A stretch of DNA of 64,000 nt from Nocardia bovistercoris (GTDB lineage Bacteria > Actinomycetota > Actinomycetes > Mycobacteriales > Mycobacteriaceae), in contig NZ_JADMLG010000007.1 in NCBI RefSeq assembly GCF_015674855.1, forward strand, positions 124,001-188,000, given 5' to 3'. Below, one piece after another: positions 15,262 to 23,557 of this stretch. Made by a program: the position numbers and the translations under genes. Each line of letters starts with the position of its first letter. Position 1 is the stretch's first letter. Below the pieces are notes generated by a model. That model saw only the letters and a list, made by a program, of their open reading frames with translations, did no database searches and was not told the origin of the DNA.

Positions 15262-17532
15262 ATGCTGGTGAAGGTCAGGCCTGGAGCCCAGCTCTCCGCG
15301 GCCGAACGGGAATTCGTGGAATGCCTGGGCGCGTATCCGATCACCTGCCTGGCAGCCGTCGACCTGCACGTCGGTGACAACGGCACCCGCCAGATCGACA
15401 CCGTGCTGCTGACCCCGCGCGGCATCGCGGTAATGGAGGTCAAGGGATTCCGGCGGCGGCAGAGCGGCATCCTGCGCGTGGACGACGACCCGTGGACCAT
15501 CAGCGACGTACCCGCCGACCTCGACGACGAGTCGACGATCAGCACCTCAGCGCAGGTGGAGCAGGCCGTATTCGTGATCAAGGACAAACTCGAACGCGCA
15601 CTGATCGATCCGGGCGCCATCTGCGGAGCGGTGGTGCTCGTGCCGTACCGCGGCGTGGTGGTCCGCCCCGCCCACACCACGATTCGCCCCGGACTCGACG
15701 TCCTCGTCGCCAACGTCCCCGACTCCACCGAATTACGCCTCTACGTGCAGAATTACATGGCCTCCGCGCGGGATTGGAGCGCGGATCGGGTACTCGCGGC
15801 GGCCCAAGCCCTCGGCGTCGGCGACGCACCGACGCACGCCGACCTCGTCGCCGACGGGTTCGCCGCGAACGCGTTCGCGGCGCAGACGGCTCCGCGAACC
15901 GCTCCGCAGGCGAAGTCGCGCAAGCGCCCATGGAGGACGCAACGCGCCGCGACGCTTCCGGCACCGCCGCCGAGTCCGAAGCCGTCCTCGAAACCGACGC
16001 TGCCCATGAGCCTTCCCTCGGGTTCGGCCCCGTCCTCGAGCCCGCCGCCGTCGAGTTCGGCACCGCCGTCGAGTGCGACGCCGTCTTCGAGACCGACGCC
16101 GCCCTCGGGTACGACGCCGCCCTCAGGTACGCCGCCGCCCTCAGGTACGACGCAGCCCCCGGGTTCGGCTCCGGCTTCGAACCCGCCGCAGCCCTCGGGT
16201 TCGGCCTCGCCGTCGAGTTCGAATCCGCTGCCGAGTGCGAAGCCGTCCTCGAGACCGACGCTGCCCTCGCGTTCGGCTCAGCCTTCTAGTCCGCCGCAGC
16301 CTTCTAGTCCGCCGCAGTCCTCGGGTTCGCCGCAGTCCTCGGGTCCGGCCTCGTCGTCGAGTGCGACGCCGTCCTCGGGACCGCCGCAGTCCTCGGGTTC
16401 GGCTCCGCCTTCGAGCTCGCCCTCGGGTTCGCCGCAGTCCTCGGGTCCGGCCTCGTCGTCGAGTGCGACGCCGTCCTCGGGACCGCCGCAGTCCTCGGGT
16501 TCGGCTCCGCCTTCGAGCTCGCCCTCGGGCTCGCCGCTGCCTTCGGGCCCGCCGTCCCCTGGTTCGGCTCCGTCCTCGGGTTCGGCTCCGCCTTCGGGTT
16601 CGTCGCAGTCCTCGGGTTCGGCCTCGTCGTCGAGTGCGAATCCGCTGCCGAGTGCGGCGCCGTACTCGAACCCGGTACGGTCCTCGAGCCCGCCGCTGCC
16701 GTCGAGTTCGGCTCCGTTGTCGAGTGCGACGCCGTCCTTGGGACCGACGCCGCCCTCGGGTTCGGCTCCGCCTTCGAGCTCGCCCTCGGGTTCGCCGCTG
16801 CCTTCGAGCCCGCCGTCCTCGGGTTCGGCTCCGTCCTCGAGTGCGAATCCGCCGTCGAGCCTGCCGCCGTCCTCTAGCTCGCCGTCGTCCTCGGGTTCGG
16901 CCTCGTCGTCGAGTGCGAATCCGCTGCCGAGTGCGCCGTCGTCCTCGAGACCGACGCAGCCCTCGGGTGCAACGCCGTCCTCGGGACCGACGCTGCCCTC
17001 GGGTTCGCCGCTGCCCTCGGGTTCGCCGCTGCCCTCGGGTTCGCCGCAGTCCTCGGGTTCGCCGCAGTCCTCGGGTTCGGCCTCGTCATCGAGTGCGAAT
17101 CCGCCGTCGAGCCCGTCGCTGCCGTCGAGCTCGCCGCCGTCGAGTTCGAAACTGCCCCCGACGCAACCTCCGGGTTCGGGACTGCCCCTGGGTTCGGGAC
17201 TGCCTTCGAGCCCGCCGCCCGCGAGTTCGAAGCCGCTCCAAGAGCCGAGAACGCTTCCCGGTCGGAAGCCGCGACCGAAGCCGAAGTCGTCGAGTCGGGG
17301 TCAGTCCGCGGGTGCGTTGGCGGTGCTCGCGGTCGCGCTGATCGGCATGGTCCTGGTCGCCGGGGTGATCGTCACCGCCCTGGTGTCCAAGAACGACTCC
17401 GCCTCGGAGACCGGGGACGCGCCGCCGCCGACCAGCGTCGTGACCACCGGCCCCGCGACCCCGAGTCCGCCGCCGACCAGCCCCGCACCCCGCTCCCGGG
17501 CGGGCTGCTTTCCCTTCCAGGCCAACTGCTGA
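15262..17532 (+). CDS. NERD-domain protein with long Ser/Pro repeat stalk and C-terminal membrane anchor
   Basis: A 756-residue protein from the ATG at 15262. Residues ~15-150 form a NERD (nuclease-related) domain: RQIDTVLLTPRGIAVMEVKGF carries the Asp and Glu-x-Lys of the PD-(D/E)xK nuclease fold. Residues ~235-667 are almost only Ser, Pro, Gly, Ala and Thr, including two near-identical 34-residue tandem units. A basic stretch (GRKPRPKPKSSSRG) then precedes a single transmembrane helix at ~684-708, and the tail of ~48 residues ends in CFPFQANC. Basic residues before the helix suggest the N-terminal part stays in the cytoplasm. No domain in the long region is recognised. The gene is isolated and convergent with the GntR gene. 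A role in DNA or RNA cleavage or defence is only a possibility. Confidence 0.85.
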   Translation: MLVKVRPGAQLSAAEREFVECLGAYPITCLAAVDLHVGDNGTRQIDTVLLTPRGIAVMEVKGFRRRQSGILRVDDDPWTISDVPADLDDESTISTSAQVEQAVFVIKDKLERALIDPGAICGAVVLVPYRGVVVRPAHTTIRPGLDVLVANVPDSTELRLYVQNYMASARDWSADRVLAAAQALGVGDAPTHADLVADGFAANAFAAQTAPRTAPQAKSRKRPWRTQRAATLPAPPPSPKPSSKPTLPMSLPSGSAPSSSPPPSSSAPPSSATPSSRPTPPSGTTPPSGTPPPSGTTQPPGSAPASNPPQPSGSASPSSSNPLPSAKPSSRPTLPSRSAQPSSPPQPSSPPQSSGSPQSSGPASSSSATPSSGPPQSSGSAPPSSSPSGSPQSSGPASSSSATPSSGPPQSSGSAPPSSSPSGSPLPSGPPSPGSAPSSGSAPPSGSSQSSGSASSSSANPLPSAAPYSNPVRSSSPPLPSSSAPLSSATPSLGPTPPSGSAPPSSSPSGSPLPSSPPSSGSAPSSSANPPSSLPPSSSSPSSSGSASSSSANPLPSAPSSSRPTQPSGATPSSGPTLPSGSPLPSGSPLPSGSPQSSGSPQSSGSASSSSANPPSSPSLPSSSPPSSSKLPPTQPPGSGLPLGSGLPSSPPPASSKPLQEPRTLPGRKPRPKPKSSSRGQSAGALAVLAVALIGMVLVAGVIVTALVSKNDSASETGDAPPPTSVVTTGPATPSPPPTSPAPRSRAGCFPFQANC
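16330..16533 (+). repeat. Two tandem 102-bp coding repeats in the NERD protein
   Basis: Units 16330-16431 and 16432-16533 each encode the same 34 residues (starting PQSSGPASSSSATPSSG) and appear to differ at one base near the end (GGT versus GGC). Shorter degenerate copies of TCGGGTTCG-type motifs fill most of 16000-17200. The near identity implies a recent duplication. Confidence 0.9.
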
Positions 17533-17546
17533 CCGCGTCGCGGTCA
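17530..17546. terminator. Short hairpin spanning both convergent stop codons
   Basis: TGACCGC-GTC-GCGGTCA forms a seven-bp stem. Its first three bases are the stop of the NERD gene and its last three are the complement of the stop of the GntR gene. It lacks a U-tract, so its terminator strength is uncertain. Confidence 0.5.
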
Positions 17547-18278
17547 ATCACGCATGGCGCGACCGAGTTTGGTCAGCCGCAGCGCCTGCTGCGCGCGGGC
17601 GAGCGCGTGCGCGCGTGAGGTGTCGATATGGCCGACCAGCGCGCGCAGCGCGGTATCGGGGGCACCGGCGAGCAACTGTTCGGCGACGGTGATGTGCTCG
17701 GCCGTCATGGTGGCGATGCGTTCCGGTGTCGGCAGGTCGAGTGTGCGCAGCGGGCGGACCCGGACGTAGACGGCCGTGAGCGCTTCGGCGAGCGCGGTAT
17801 TGCCCGCCGCCGCCAACAGCGTCAGGTGGAACTGTTCGTCGGCGGCGACCAGCGCCGGTCCCGGTTCGGGCGGATCGTCGCGAAGTGCGAGCCACCGTTC
17901 GAGTTCCGCGCGCACCGACGTCAGATCGTGTGCGGGAGCCACTGATTCGGGTTCGACGACGCGGTGCGCGGTGCGACCGGTCTGTTCGAGCACCCGCTGG
18001 ATTCCCCTGGTCTCCAGCACGATCCGCAGTTCGTACAGGTGGTCCAGTTCCTCCAGGCGCGGCCGATACGGGTAGAGGCCGTCGGCGTGGCGTTCGACGA
18101 GCCCGTCGGCCTGCAGCCGGGCCAGCGCCTCGCGCACCGGAGTGCGCGAGACGCCGTAGGTCTCGGCGAGACGTTCCTCGCCGAGCCGCTCGGTCGGCAC
18201 GATGGCGCCCGCGGCGAGGTCGCGGCGCAGCGAGTGGTAGACCCGCTCGCTCAACGAGACTCGCCCCTTGCGAGGCAC
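17544..18278 (-). CDS. GntR/FCD-family transcriptional regulator
   Basis: A 244-residue protein from the GTG at 18278. The N-terminal winged helix of the GntR family is complete (SLSERVYHSLRRDLAAGAIVPTERLGEERLAETYGVSRTPVREALARLQADGLVER). It is followed by an all-helical FCD effector domain (ELDHLYELRIVLETRGI and later ADEQFHLTLLAAAGNTALAEAL), where Asp and His residues usually bind a metal and an organic acid ligand. It is the last gene of the run urtA-urtB-urtC-urtD-urtE, nine bases after urtE, so it is probably part of that operon and may regulate it. A FadR-like palindrome lies upstream of urtA. The ligand is unknown. Confidence 0.88.
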   Translation of the reverse strand: MPRKGRVSLSERVYHSLRRDLAAGAIVPTERLGEERLAETYGVSRTPVREALARLQADGLVERHADGLYPYRPRLEELDHLYELRIVLETRGIQRVLEQTGRTAHRVVEPESVAPAHDLTSVRAELERWLALRDDPPEPGPALVAADEQFHLTLLAAAGNTALAEALTAVYVRVRPLRTLDLPTPERIATMTAEHITVAEQLLAGAPDTALRALVGHIDTSRAHALARAQQALRLTKLGRAMRD

Positions 18279-18287
18279 GCCTCCCGC

Positions 18288-18980
18288 TCAGATCGCCATC
18301 GCCGCGCGCACGTCGGTCTCCGCGCCCGCGCCGCCCGCACCGCTGGAACTCACCCGCCCCGATTGCAGCACGTAATACTGTTGCGCCGCTTGCAGTGCGA
18401 AGCCGATGTGCTGTTCCACGAGCAGCACGCTCAGCCCGCCGCGCCGGGTGAGATCGATGATGGTGCGCTCGATCTCGGCCACCACCGAAGGCTGGATGCC
18501 CTCGGTCGGTTCGTCGAGGATGAGCAGTTTGGGTTCGGTGATCAGCGCCCGCGCGATCGCCAACTGCTGGCGCTGACCACCGGAGAGCAGACCGGCCTTG
18601 CGCGCCAGCAGTTCCCGCAGCGCGGGGAACAATTCGAGGGCTTCCTCGATCAACTGCTTGCCGCGTTTGCGCCCGTCCGCCACCACCTGCAGATTCTCCG
18701 CGGTGGTGAGCTGCGGAAAACTCTGCTGTCCCTGCGGCACGTAGGCGATGCCGCGTTTGACCCGCCGCGACGGTGCCATTTTCGTGACCGCCTCGCCGTC
18801 GAAGCGGATCTCTCCGGATTTGACGCCGATGAGCCCGACCGCGGTGCGCAGCAGGGTGGTCTTGCCCGCGCCGTTGTGGCCCATGATGGCGACCACGCTG
18901 TCGTCGGGCACGGTCACTGTGACACCGTGGATGACCTCGGTGCGGCCGTATCCGGAGTGGACATCGATCAGTTCAAGCAT
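18288..18980 (-). CDS. urtE: Urea ABC transporter ATPase UrtE
   Basis: A 230-residue ATP-binding subunit. Walker A is GHNGAGKTT, the ABC signature is LLSGGQRQQLAIARAL, and Walker B is LLILDEPTEG followed by IQPSVVAEIE, the typical UrtE/LivF wording. The start is the ATG at 18980, inside the end of urtD (8-bp overlap), so translation is coupled. Together with UrtD it powers the UrtBC channel that imports urea at low concentration. The C-terminal ~15 residues (GAGGAGAETDVRAAMAI) are Gly/Ala-rich. Confidence 0.95.
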   Translation of the reverse strand: MLELIDVHSGYGRTEVIHGVTVTVPDDSVVAIMGHNGAGKTTLLRTAVGLIGVKSGEIRFDGEAVTKMAPSRRVKRGIAYVPQGQQSFPQLTTAENLQVVADGRKRGKQLIEEALELFPALRELLARKAGLLSGGQRQQLAIARALITEPKLLILDEPTEGIQPSVVAEIERTIIDLTRRGGLSVLLVEQHIGFALQAAQQYYVLQSGRVSSSGAGGAGAETDVRAAMAI

Positions 18981-19812
18981 CAGCTGCCTCCTTGCTCGGC
19001 GCGGTCGACTCGTCCTCCAGTTCGGTGCCGATGGCCGCGGCGGTGCCGAGATAGACCTCCTGCACCTTGGGATCGGCCTGCACCTGTTCGACGGTGCCCT
19101 CGCTGAGCACCTTGCCGCCCGCGAGCACCGTGACCGAGGTGGCGAAGGACCGCATGAAGTCCATGTCGTGTTCAACCACGACCACCACGCGCTCACCGCC
19201 GATGCGGCGCAACAGATTCCCGGTCTCTTCGCGTTCCTCGGCGCTCATGCCCGCGACCGGTTCGTCGAGCAGCAGCACCGAGGCGTTCTGCACGAGCAGC
19301 ATGCCGATCTCGAGCCACTGCTTCTGGCCGTGGGCGAGCACGCCCGCCTGCTTGTCGCGCAGTTCGCCGAGTCCGGTGATCTCGAGGGCTTCCTCGATCG
19401 CGGGCAGCACCGACTTGCGCTTGCGCAGCATGGTCAACGCCGAACGCCGCGCTCCCGCGGCGATATCCAGGTTCTGGAGCACCGAGAGCTGTTCGAATAC
19501 GCTCGCGGTCTGGAAGGTGCGCCCGACGCCGAGCCGCGCGATCTGATGCACCTTCTTCCCGACCAGCTGCGCACCGGACTTGGTCGCCGACCCGGTCGCG
19601 GGCACAAGACCGGTGATCGCGTCGATCAAAGTGGTCTTGCCCGCGCCGTTGGGACCGATGAGGAAGCGCAGATCCCCTTGCAGCACGGTCAGATCCACGT
19701 CGGTTACTGCCTTGAACCCGTCGAAACTCACCGAGAGGCCGCGGATTTCGAGGTATTCGCTGTCCATGCCCGCGTTGCCGCCGAGTTTCGGCTCGTGCGT
19801 TGTCGTCGTCAT
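18973..19812 (-). CDS. urtD: Urea ABC transporter ATPase UrtD
   Basis: A 279-residue ATP-binding subunit beginning at the ATG at 19812, which overlaps the urtC stop by four bases. Walker A is GPNGAGKTT. The signature region reads VLAHGQKQWLEIGMLL in place of LSGGQ, which is the LAHGQ variant characteristic of UrtD. Walker B is VLLLDEPVAGMSAEERE. The N-terminal MTTTTHEPKLGGNAGMDSEY extension is unstructured. It pairs with UrtE on the cytoplasmic face of the UrtB/UrtC permease. Confidence 0.95.
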   Translation of the reverse strand: MTTTTHEPKLGGNAGMDSEYLEIRGLSVSFDGFKAVTDVDLTVLQGDLRFLIGPNGAGKTTLIDAITGLVPATGSATKSGAQLVGKKVHQIARLGVGRTFQTASVFEQLSVLQNLDIAAGARRSALTMLRKRKSVLPAIEEALEITGLGELRDKQAGVLAHGQKQWLEIGMLLVQNASVLLLDEPVAGMSAEEREETGNLLRRIGGERVVVVVEHDMDFMRSFATSVTVLAGGKVLSEGTVEQVQADPKVQEVYLGTAAAIGTELEDESTAPSKEAADA

Positions 19813-20987
19813 CGCGTCTGCACCTTCTCCTCGTCGACTTCGGTGGTCTCGCCGTCGGTGGTTTCCGCGACGGCGGCGGGCGGTGGTTCCGGCGCGGGCG
19901 CCGGTGTGCTCGACCTGCCGAACCGAGCGTCGTAGGCGCCCTTGAGCATCGGCCACACCCCCGCGAGACCGGCCGGAATGAACCCGACCACCACTATGAA
20001 CAGCACGCCCTGCATGTAGGTCCACCCGGAGGGGAACTGTTCCGACAGCGCCGTCTGCGCCCACGCCACGCCGATCGCGCCGAGCACCGGCCCGAGCAGG
20101 GTGGTCCGGCCGCCGATGGCGACGCCGATCAGGAACGCGATGGACGGCACGACCCCGATGTCGGCGGGGGAGATGATGCCGACGATCGGGGTGAACAGCG
20201 CGCCCGCGATCCCCGCGAAGAAGGCGGCTACAACGTAGGCGACGATCTTCACATTCGCCGGGTCGTAGCCCAGGAAGCGCACCCGCTCCTCCTGATCGCG
20301 CACCGCGACGAGCAGTTCGCCGTAGCGGCTGTGCATGAGCTGGCGCACCAACGCCACCACGACGAGCAGGGTGCCCGCCGCGATGAAGAACAGCATCTGG
20401 CGGTTCGCCGGATCGGACAGTTTGAATCCGAAGAAGGCCCGGAAATCCGACAGGCCGGTGAATCCGCCGATGGCCTGCTGACCGGTGAGCAGAATCGCCA
20501 GCGCCGCCGCGAGCGCCTGACTCAGGATCGCGAAATACGCGCCCTTCACCCGGCGTTTGAACACGCCGTAGCCGAGCACCGCCGCGATCAGGCCGGGCAA
20601 CACCAGAATCGCGATGAGCGCGACCGGCGCCGACGCGAAAGGCTGCCAGAACGTCGGCAGTTCGCGAATGCCCGAGATCTCCATGAATTCCGGCACGTCG
20701 TTGCCGAGGCGACTCGCATCCGACATCTGCAGATGCATAGCCATGATGTAGGCGCCGACACCGAAGAACACGCCCTGCCCGAGGGTGAGCATGCCGCCGC
20801 GCCCCCACGCCAGGCCGATGCCCGCCGCCACGATCGCGAAACACAGGAATTTGGCGAGCAGATTCAACCGGAAATCGCTGAGCACCGCGGGCGCCACCGC
20901 GAACAGCAGGATCGCCCCGACGGCGAAACCGCCGAGCGTGGTCAACGACGAGTGCGCACGCATTCGTTGCAGGAATGGAACGGTCAT
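19809..20987 (-). CDS. urtC: Urea ABC transporter permease UrtC
   Basis: A 392-residue integral membrane protein starting at the ATG at 20987 (4-bp overlap with urtB). It has about ten transmembrane helices of the LivM/UrtC type, with the conserved GRGGMLTLGQGVFFGVGAYIMAMHL near residue 75 and the cytoplasmic coupling loop HSRYGELLVAVRDQEERVRFLGYDPANVK. The last ~45 residues are a charged Pro/Glu/Thr-rich cytoplasmic tail (PAPEPPPAAVAETTDGETTEVDEE) that is longer than in most homologues. It forms the urea channel with UrtB. Confidence 0.95.
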   Translation of the reverse strand: MTVPFLQRMRAHSSLTTLGGFAVGAILLFAVAPAVLSDFRLNLLAKFLCFAIVAAGIGLAWGRGGMLTLGQGVFFGVGAYIMAMHLQMSDASRLGNDVPEFMEISGIRELPTFWQPFASAPVALIAILVLPGLIAAVLGYGVFKRRVKGAYFAILSQALAAALAILLTGQQAIGGFTGLSDFRAFFGFKLSDPANRQMLFFIAAGTLLVVVALVRQLMHSRYGELLVAVRDQEERVRFLGYDPANVKIVAYVVAAFFAGIAGALFTPIVGIISPADIGVVPSIAFLIGVAIGGRTTLLGPVLGAIGVAWAQTALSEQFPSGWTYMQGVLFIVVVGFIPAGLAGVWPMLKGAYDARFGRSSTPAPAPEPPPAAVAETTDGETTEVDEEKVQTR

Positions 20988-21868
20988 GCCAGGCTCCTGG
21001 TCCGAACGGTGAACAGGCCCTGCGGCCGGACCTGCAGGAAGACGACGATCACCACGAAGACGATGACCTTCGCGATCGACGCCGTCGTCGAATACTCGAT
21101 GAACGAATTCAGCAGGCCGAGTGCGAATGCCGCGATCACCGTGCCCTTGATCTGGCCCAGCCCGCCGATCACGACAACGAGGAACGCGTCGATCAGATAG
21201 CTCTGCCCGATCGTCGGACTGGTCGAACCGATCAATGTCAGCGCGACGCCTGCCACACCGGCCAGGCCCGACCCGATGAAGAAGGTGCTGATATCGGTGA
21301 AACGACTGGACACGCCACTGGTTTCGGCGAGACCGCGATTCTGCACGACCGCGCGAATCCGGCGACCGAGCGGCGTGGTCTTCAACGCCACCGCCAATAC
21401 GGTCACCGCGACCACGGCCAGCACCAGGATGAAAATTCGGGACTTGGGGACGACGGCGCCCAGAATGGTGACACCGCCGCTGAGCCAATCGGGCGCGAGC
21501 ACGTTCTTCGCGGGCGCGCCGAAGATGTCGCGCGCCGCCTGCTGGAGCACCAGCCCGACACCGAAGGTGACCAGCAGGGTGTCCAGCGGGCGGTCGTACA
21601 TCCAGCGGATCAACCCCATTTCCAGCGCCGCCCCCAACGCGCCGCCGACGAAGAATCCGATCACCAGCGAAACGAGCAGCGAGACGCCCGCCGAGGAAAT
21701 GAATTTCTGCACGACATAAGTGGTGTAACAGCCTGCCATGATGAACTCGCCGTGCGCCATGTTGATCACACCCATTTGACCGAAGGTCAACGACAGGCCG
21801 AGCGCAGCGAGCAGGAGAATCGATCCGAGACTCAATCCGGTGAAGAGCTGACCGATCACGATGTCCAT
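20984..21868 (-). CDS. urtB: Urea ABC transporter permease UrtB
   Basis: A 294-residue permease of the LivH/UrtB type, with about eight membrane helices. Conserved segments include LGLSLTFGQMGVINMAHGEFIMAGCYTTYVVQ and the coupling loop TTPLGRRIRAVVQNRGLAETSGV. It starts at the ATG at 21868 and is separated from urtA by 100 bp containing a strong hairpin. It partners UrtC. The UrtB rather than LivH assignment rests on the neighbouring UrtA, UrtD variant signature and gene order. Confidence 0.94.
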   Translation of the reverse strand: MDIVIGQLFTGLSLGSILLLAALGLSLTFGQMGVINMAHGEFIMAGCYTTYVVQKFISSAGVSLLVSLVIGFFVGGALGAALEMGLIRWMYDRPLDTLLVTFGVGLVLQQAARDIFGAPAKNVLAPDWLSGGVTILGAVVPKSRIFILVLAVVAVTVLAVALKTTPLGRRIRAVVQNRGLAETSGVSSRFTDISTFFIGSGLAGVAGVALTLIGSTSPTIGQSYLIDAFLVVVIGGLGQIKGTVIAAFALGLLNSFIEYSTTASIAKVIVFVVIVVFLQVRPQGLFTVRTRSLA

Positions 21869-21928
21869 AAGGACTCCGGGGTCTATGGCGGCGACCCGGT
21901 CGCCGCGGTGTACATGCTGTCGAACAGG

Positions 21929-21962
21929 GGGCCACCGCGACGCGCGTGCGTCGCGGTGGCCC
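21929..21962 (-). terminator. Hairpin between urtA and urtB (attenuator or mRNA stabiliser)
   Basis: Perfect 15-bp stem GGGCCACCGCGACGC (21929-21943) with a four-base loop and the complement at 21948-21962, starting six bases after the urtA stop. No U-tract follows. Such stems after a binding-protein gene usually stop part of the transcription or protect the 5' message, giving more binding protein than permease. Confidence 0.7.
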
Positions 21963-21968
21963 GTGGTG

Positions 21969-23222
21969 TCACTTCAGGTTCTTTGCCCAGTCGTAGGACT
22001 TCAGGTACGGGTCGGGGGTGATCGGCGAGCCGGAATCCCAGACGGTGTAGATCAGTCCGTCCGTGCGGATTTCGCCGATGCGAGCGGTCTTGGTGATGTG
22101 GTGGTTCGAACCGTCGATGGTGACCTTGCCCTCGGGGGCTTCGAAGCTCACGCCGTCGGCCGCGGCCTGAATGTCGGCCACCGCGAAGGAATTCGCCTTC
22201 TCGACGGTGTTCTTCCACAGGTAGACCGACGCGTACGCGGCTTCCATCGGGTCCGAGGTCGGCTTGTCGGCGCCGAAGGCGGCCTTGTATGCGTCGACGA
22301 ATGCCTTGTTCTGCGGGCTGTCCACGGTCTGGTAGTAGTTCCAGGCGGTGAGCTGGCCCGCGATGTTCTGCGCACCGATGCCCGCGACCTCCTCCTCGGC
22401 GATGGACACCGAAACCACCGGCATGTCAGCGGCTTTCAGGCCCGCGTTGGTGTACTCGCGGAAGAACGCGACGTTGGAGTCGCCGTTGAGGGTGTTGAAC
22501 ACCGCGCCCGCCTTGGCGGTGCGCACCTTGTTGACGATGGTGGAGAAGTCGGTCGAGCCGAGCGGGGTGTAGTCCTCACCCTTGATCTCGATGCCGTTGG
22601 CCGCCGCGTACGCCTTGATCTCACGGTTGGCGGTCTGCGGGAACACGTAGTCCGAGCCGACCAGGTAGAGGGATTTGACGCCCTTCTGCTTCAGGTAGTC
22701 CAGCGCGGGAATGATCTGCTGGTTCGTGGTGGCGCCGGTGTAGAAGATGTTCTTGCTGTCCTCGAGGCCCTCGTACTGCACGGGGTAGTAGAGCAGCGAG
22801 TTGAGGCTCTCGAATTTGGGCTTCATGGCCTTGCGGCTCGAGGAGGTCCAGCCGCCGAAAACCGCGGCGACACAGTCGGAGCTGATGAGTTTCTCGGCCT
22901 TCTCCGCGAAGGTCTTCGGGTCCGAGGCGCCGTCCTCGAGCACGACTTCGATCTTCTTGCCCAGCACACCGCCCGCGGCGTTGATCTGGTCGACGGCCAG
23001 CTTGGTGGAGTTGGCGACCGTCACCTCGGAAATGGCCATCGTGCCGGACAGGGAGTGCAGTGAGCCGACCTTGATCGTCGGCTTGGAGGTGTCGACGCAG
23101 GACGCGGCGTTGGAACCTTCGGTCGAGGCGTCGTCCTTGGCGCCGCAGGCGGTCAGCAACAGACAGGCGAGCGCGAGTGCGGTCGGTGCGACCAGCGCTT
23201 TCGTCAGACGGGAATCTGGCAT
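21969..23222 (-). CDS. urtA: Urea ABC transporter substrate-binding lipoprotein UrtA
   Basis: A 417-residue exported lipoprotein. The signal peptide ends at lipobox LTAC (Cys26). The mature domain is a periplasmic-binding fold with the UrtA hallmarks IKVGSLHSLSGTMAISE, FGGWTSSSRKAMKPKFE, LLYYPVQYEGLEDSKNIFYTGAT and the C-terminal YLKSYDWAKN. These distinguish urea and short-chain amide binders from branched-chain amino acid binders. It captures urea outside the membrane for UrtBCDE. It is the first gene of the operon; the region upstream carries an FCD-type palindrome. Urease genes are not in the window. Confidence 0.96.
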   Translation of the reverse strand: MPDSRLTKALVAPTALALACLLLTACGAKDDASTEGSNAASCVDTSKPTIKVGSLHSLSGTMAISEVTVANSTKLAVDQINAAGGVLGKKIEVVLEDGASDPKTFAEKAEKLISSDCVAAVFGGWTSSSRKAMKPKFESLNSLLYYPVQYEGLEDSKNIFYTGATTNQQIIPALDYLKQKGVKSLYLVGSDYVFPQTANREIKAYAAANGIEIKGEDYTPLGSTDFSTIVNKVRTAKAGAVFNTLNGDSNVAFFREYTNAGLKAADMPVVSVSIAEEEVAGIGAQNIAGQLTAWNYYQTVDSPQNKAFVDAYKAAFGADKPTSDPMEAAYASVYLWKNTVEKANSFAVADIQAAADGVSFEAPEGKVTIDGSNHHITKTARIGEIRTDGLIYTVWDSGSPITPDPYLKSYDWAKNLK

Positions 23223-23557
23223 GGGGCGGGACCCTTCTCACTTCATCAGGTGTCGGCGGCGTTGGCTGCGCCGCGCCGAATACGCCCGCCTTCGCACCGG
23301 TCAGACCTGTAGACCGGTGTGTATACAACGGCTGTATTCGTGGTGCGAACGGTAGACCTCGCTTGTTGCGCCGGAATATCTGTCGGTGACGATGCCGTTG
23401 CGCATGTTTCGGCGAGGTGAACGTTTGCGGCTACCCCGCGGTGAACCATCGCGCGCGGTGCGTTCGCCCGTCGCGTCTTCCTACGGTTGCGTAGCCGAGA
23501 GCGGGTGCGGCAGGCTTCTTTTGTACACCGTCGGAACGCCGATCCAGGAGAACCGTC
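23223..23557. other. 335-bp divergent intergenic region urtA/fadE
   Basis: No gene seen. It carries the candidate operator at 23297-23327 on the urtA side. On the fadE side only a Shine-Dalgarno AGGAG (23547-23551) before the fadE start is clear. Confidence 0.6.
23297..23327. promoter_or_regulatory. FCD/GntR-type operator upstream of urtA
   Basis: GGTC-A-GACC (23299-23307) matches the GGTCNGACC core of FadR-type operators and lies inside a larger inverted repeat CCGGTC-N9-GACCGG (23297-23317). A second palindrome TGTATACA follows at 23320-23327. The site is ~75-105 bp before the urtA start, and a GntR/FCD regulator ends the operon. Confidence 0.5.

Noticed and set aside
16073..17341. A 422-residue Arg-rich open frame overlapping the NERD gene
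   Set aside because: It is the +2 frame of the TCGGGTTCG-type repeats; the repeat keeps other frames free of stops. Composition (almost only Arg, Pro, Val, Leu) and lack of a ribosome site make it an artefact.
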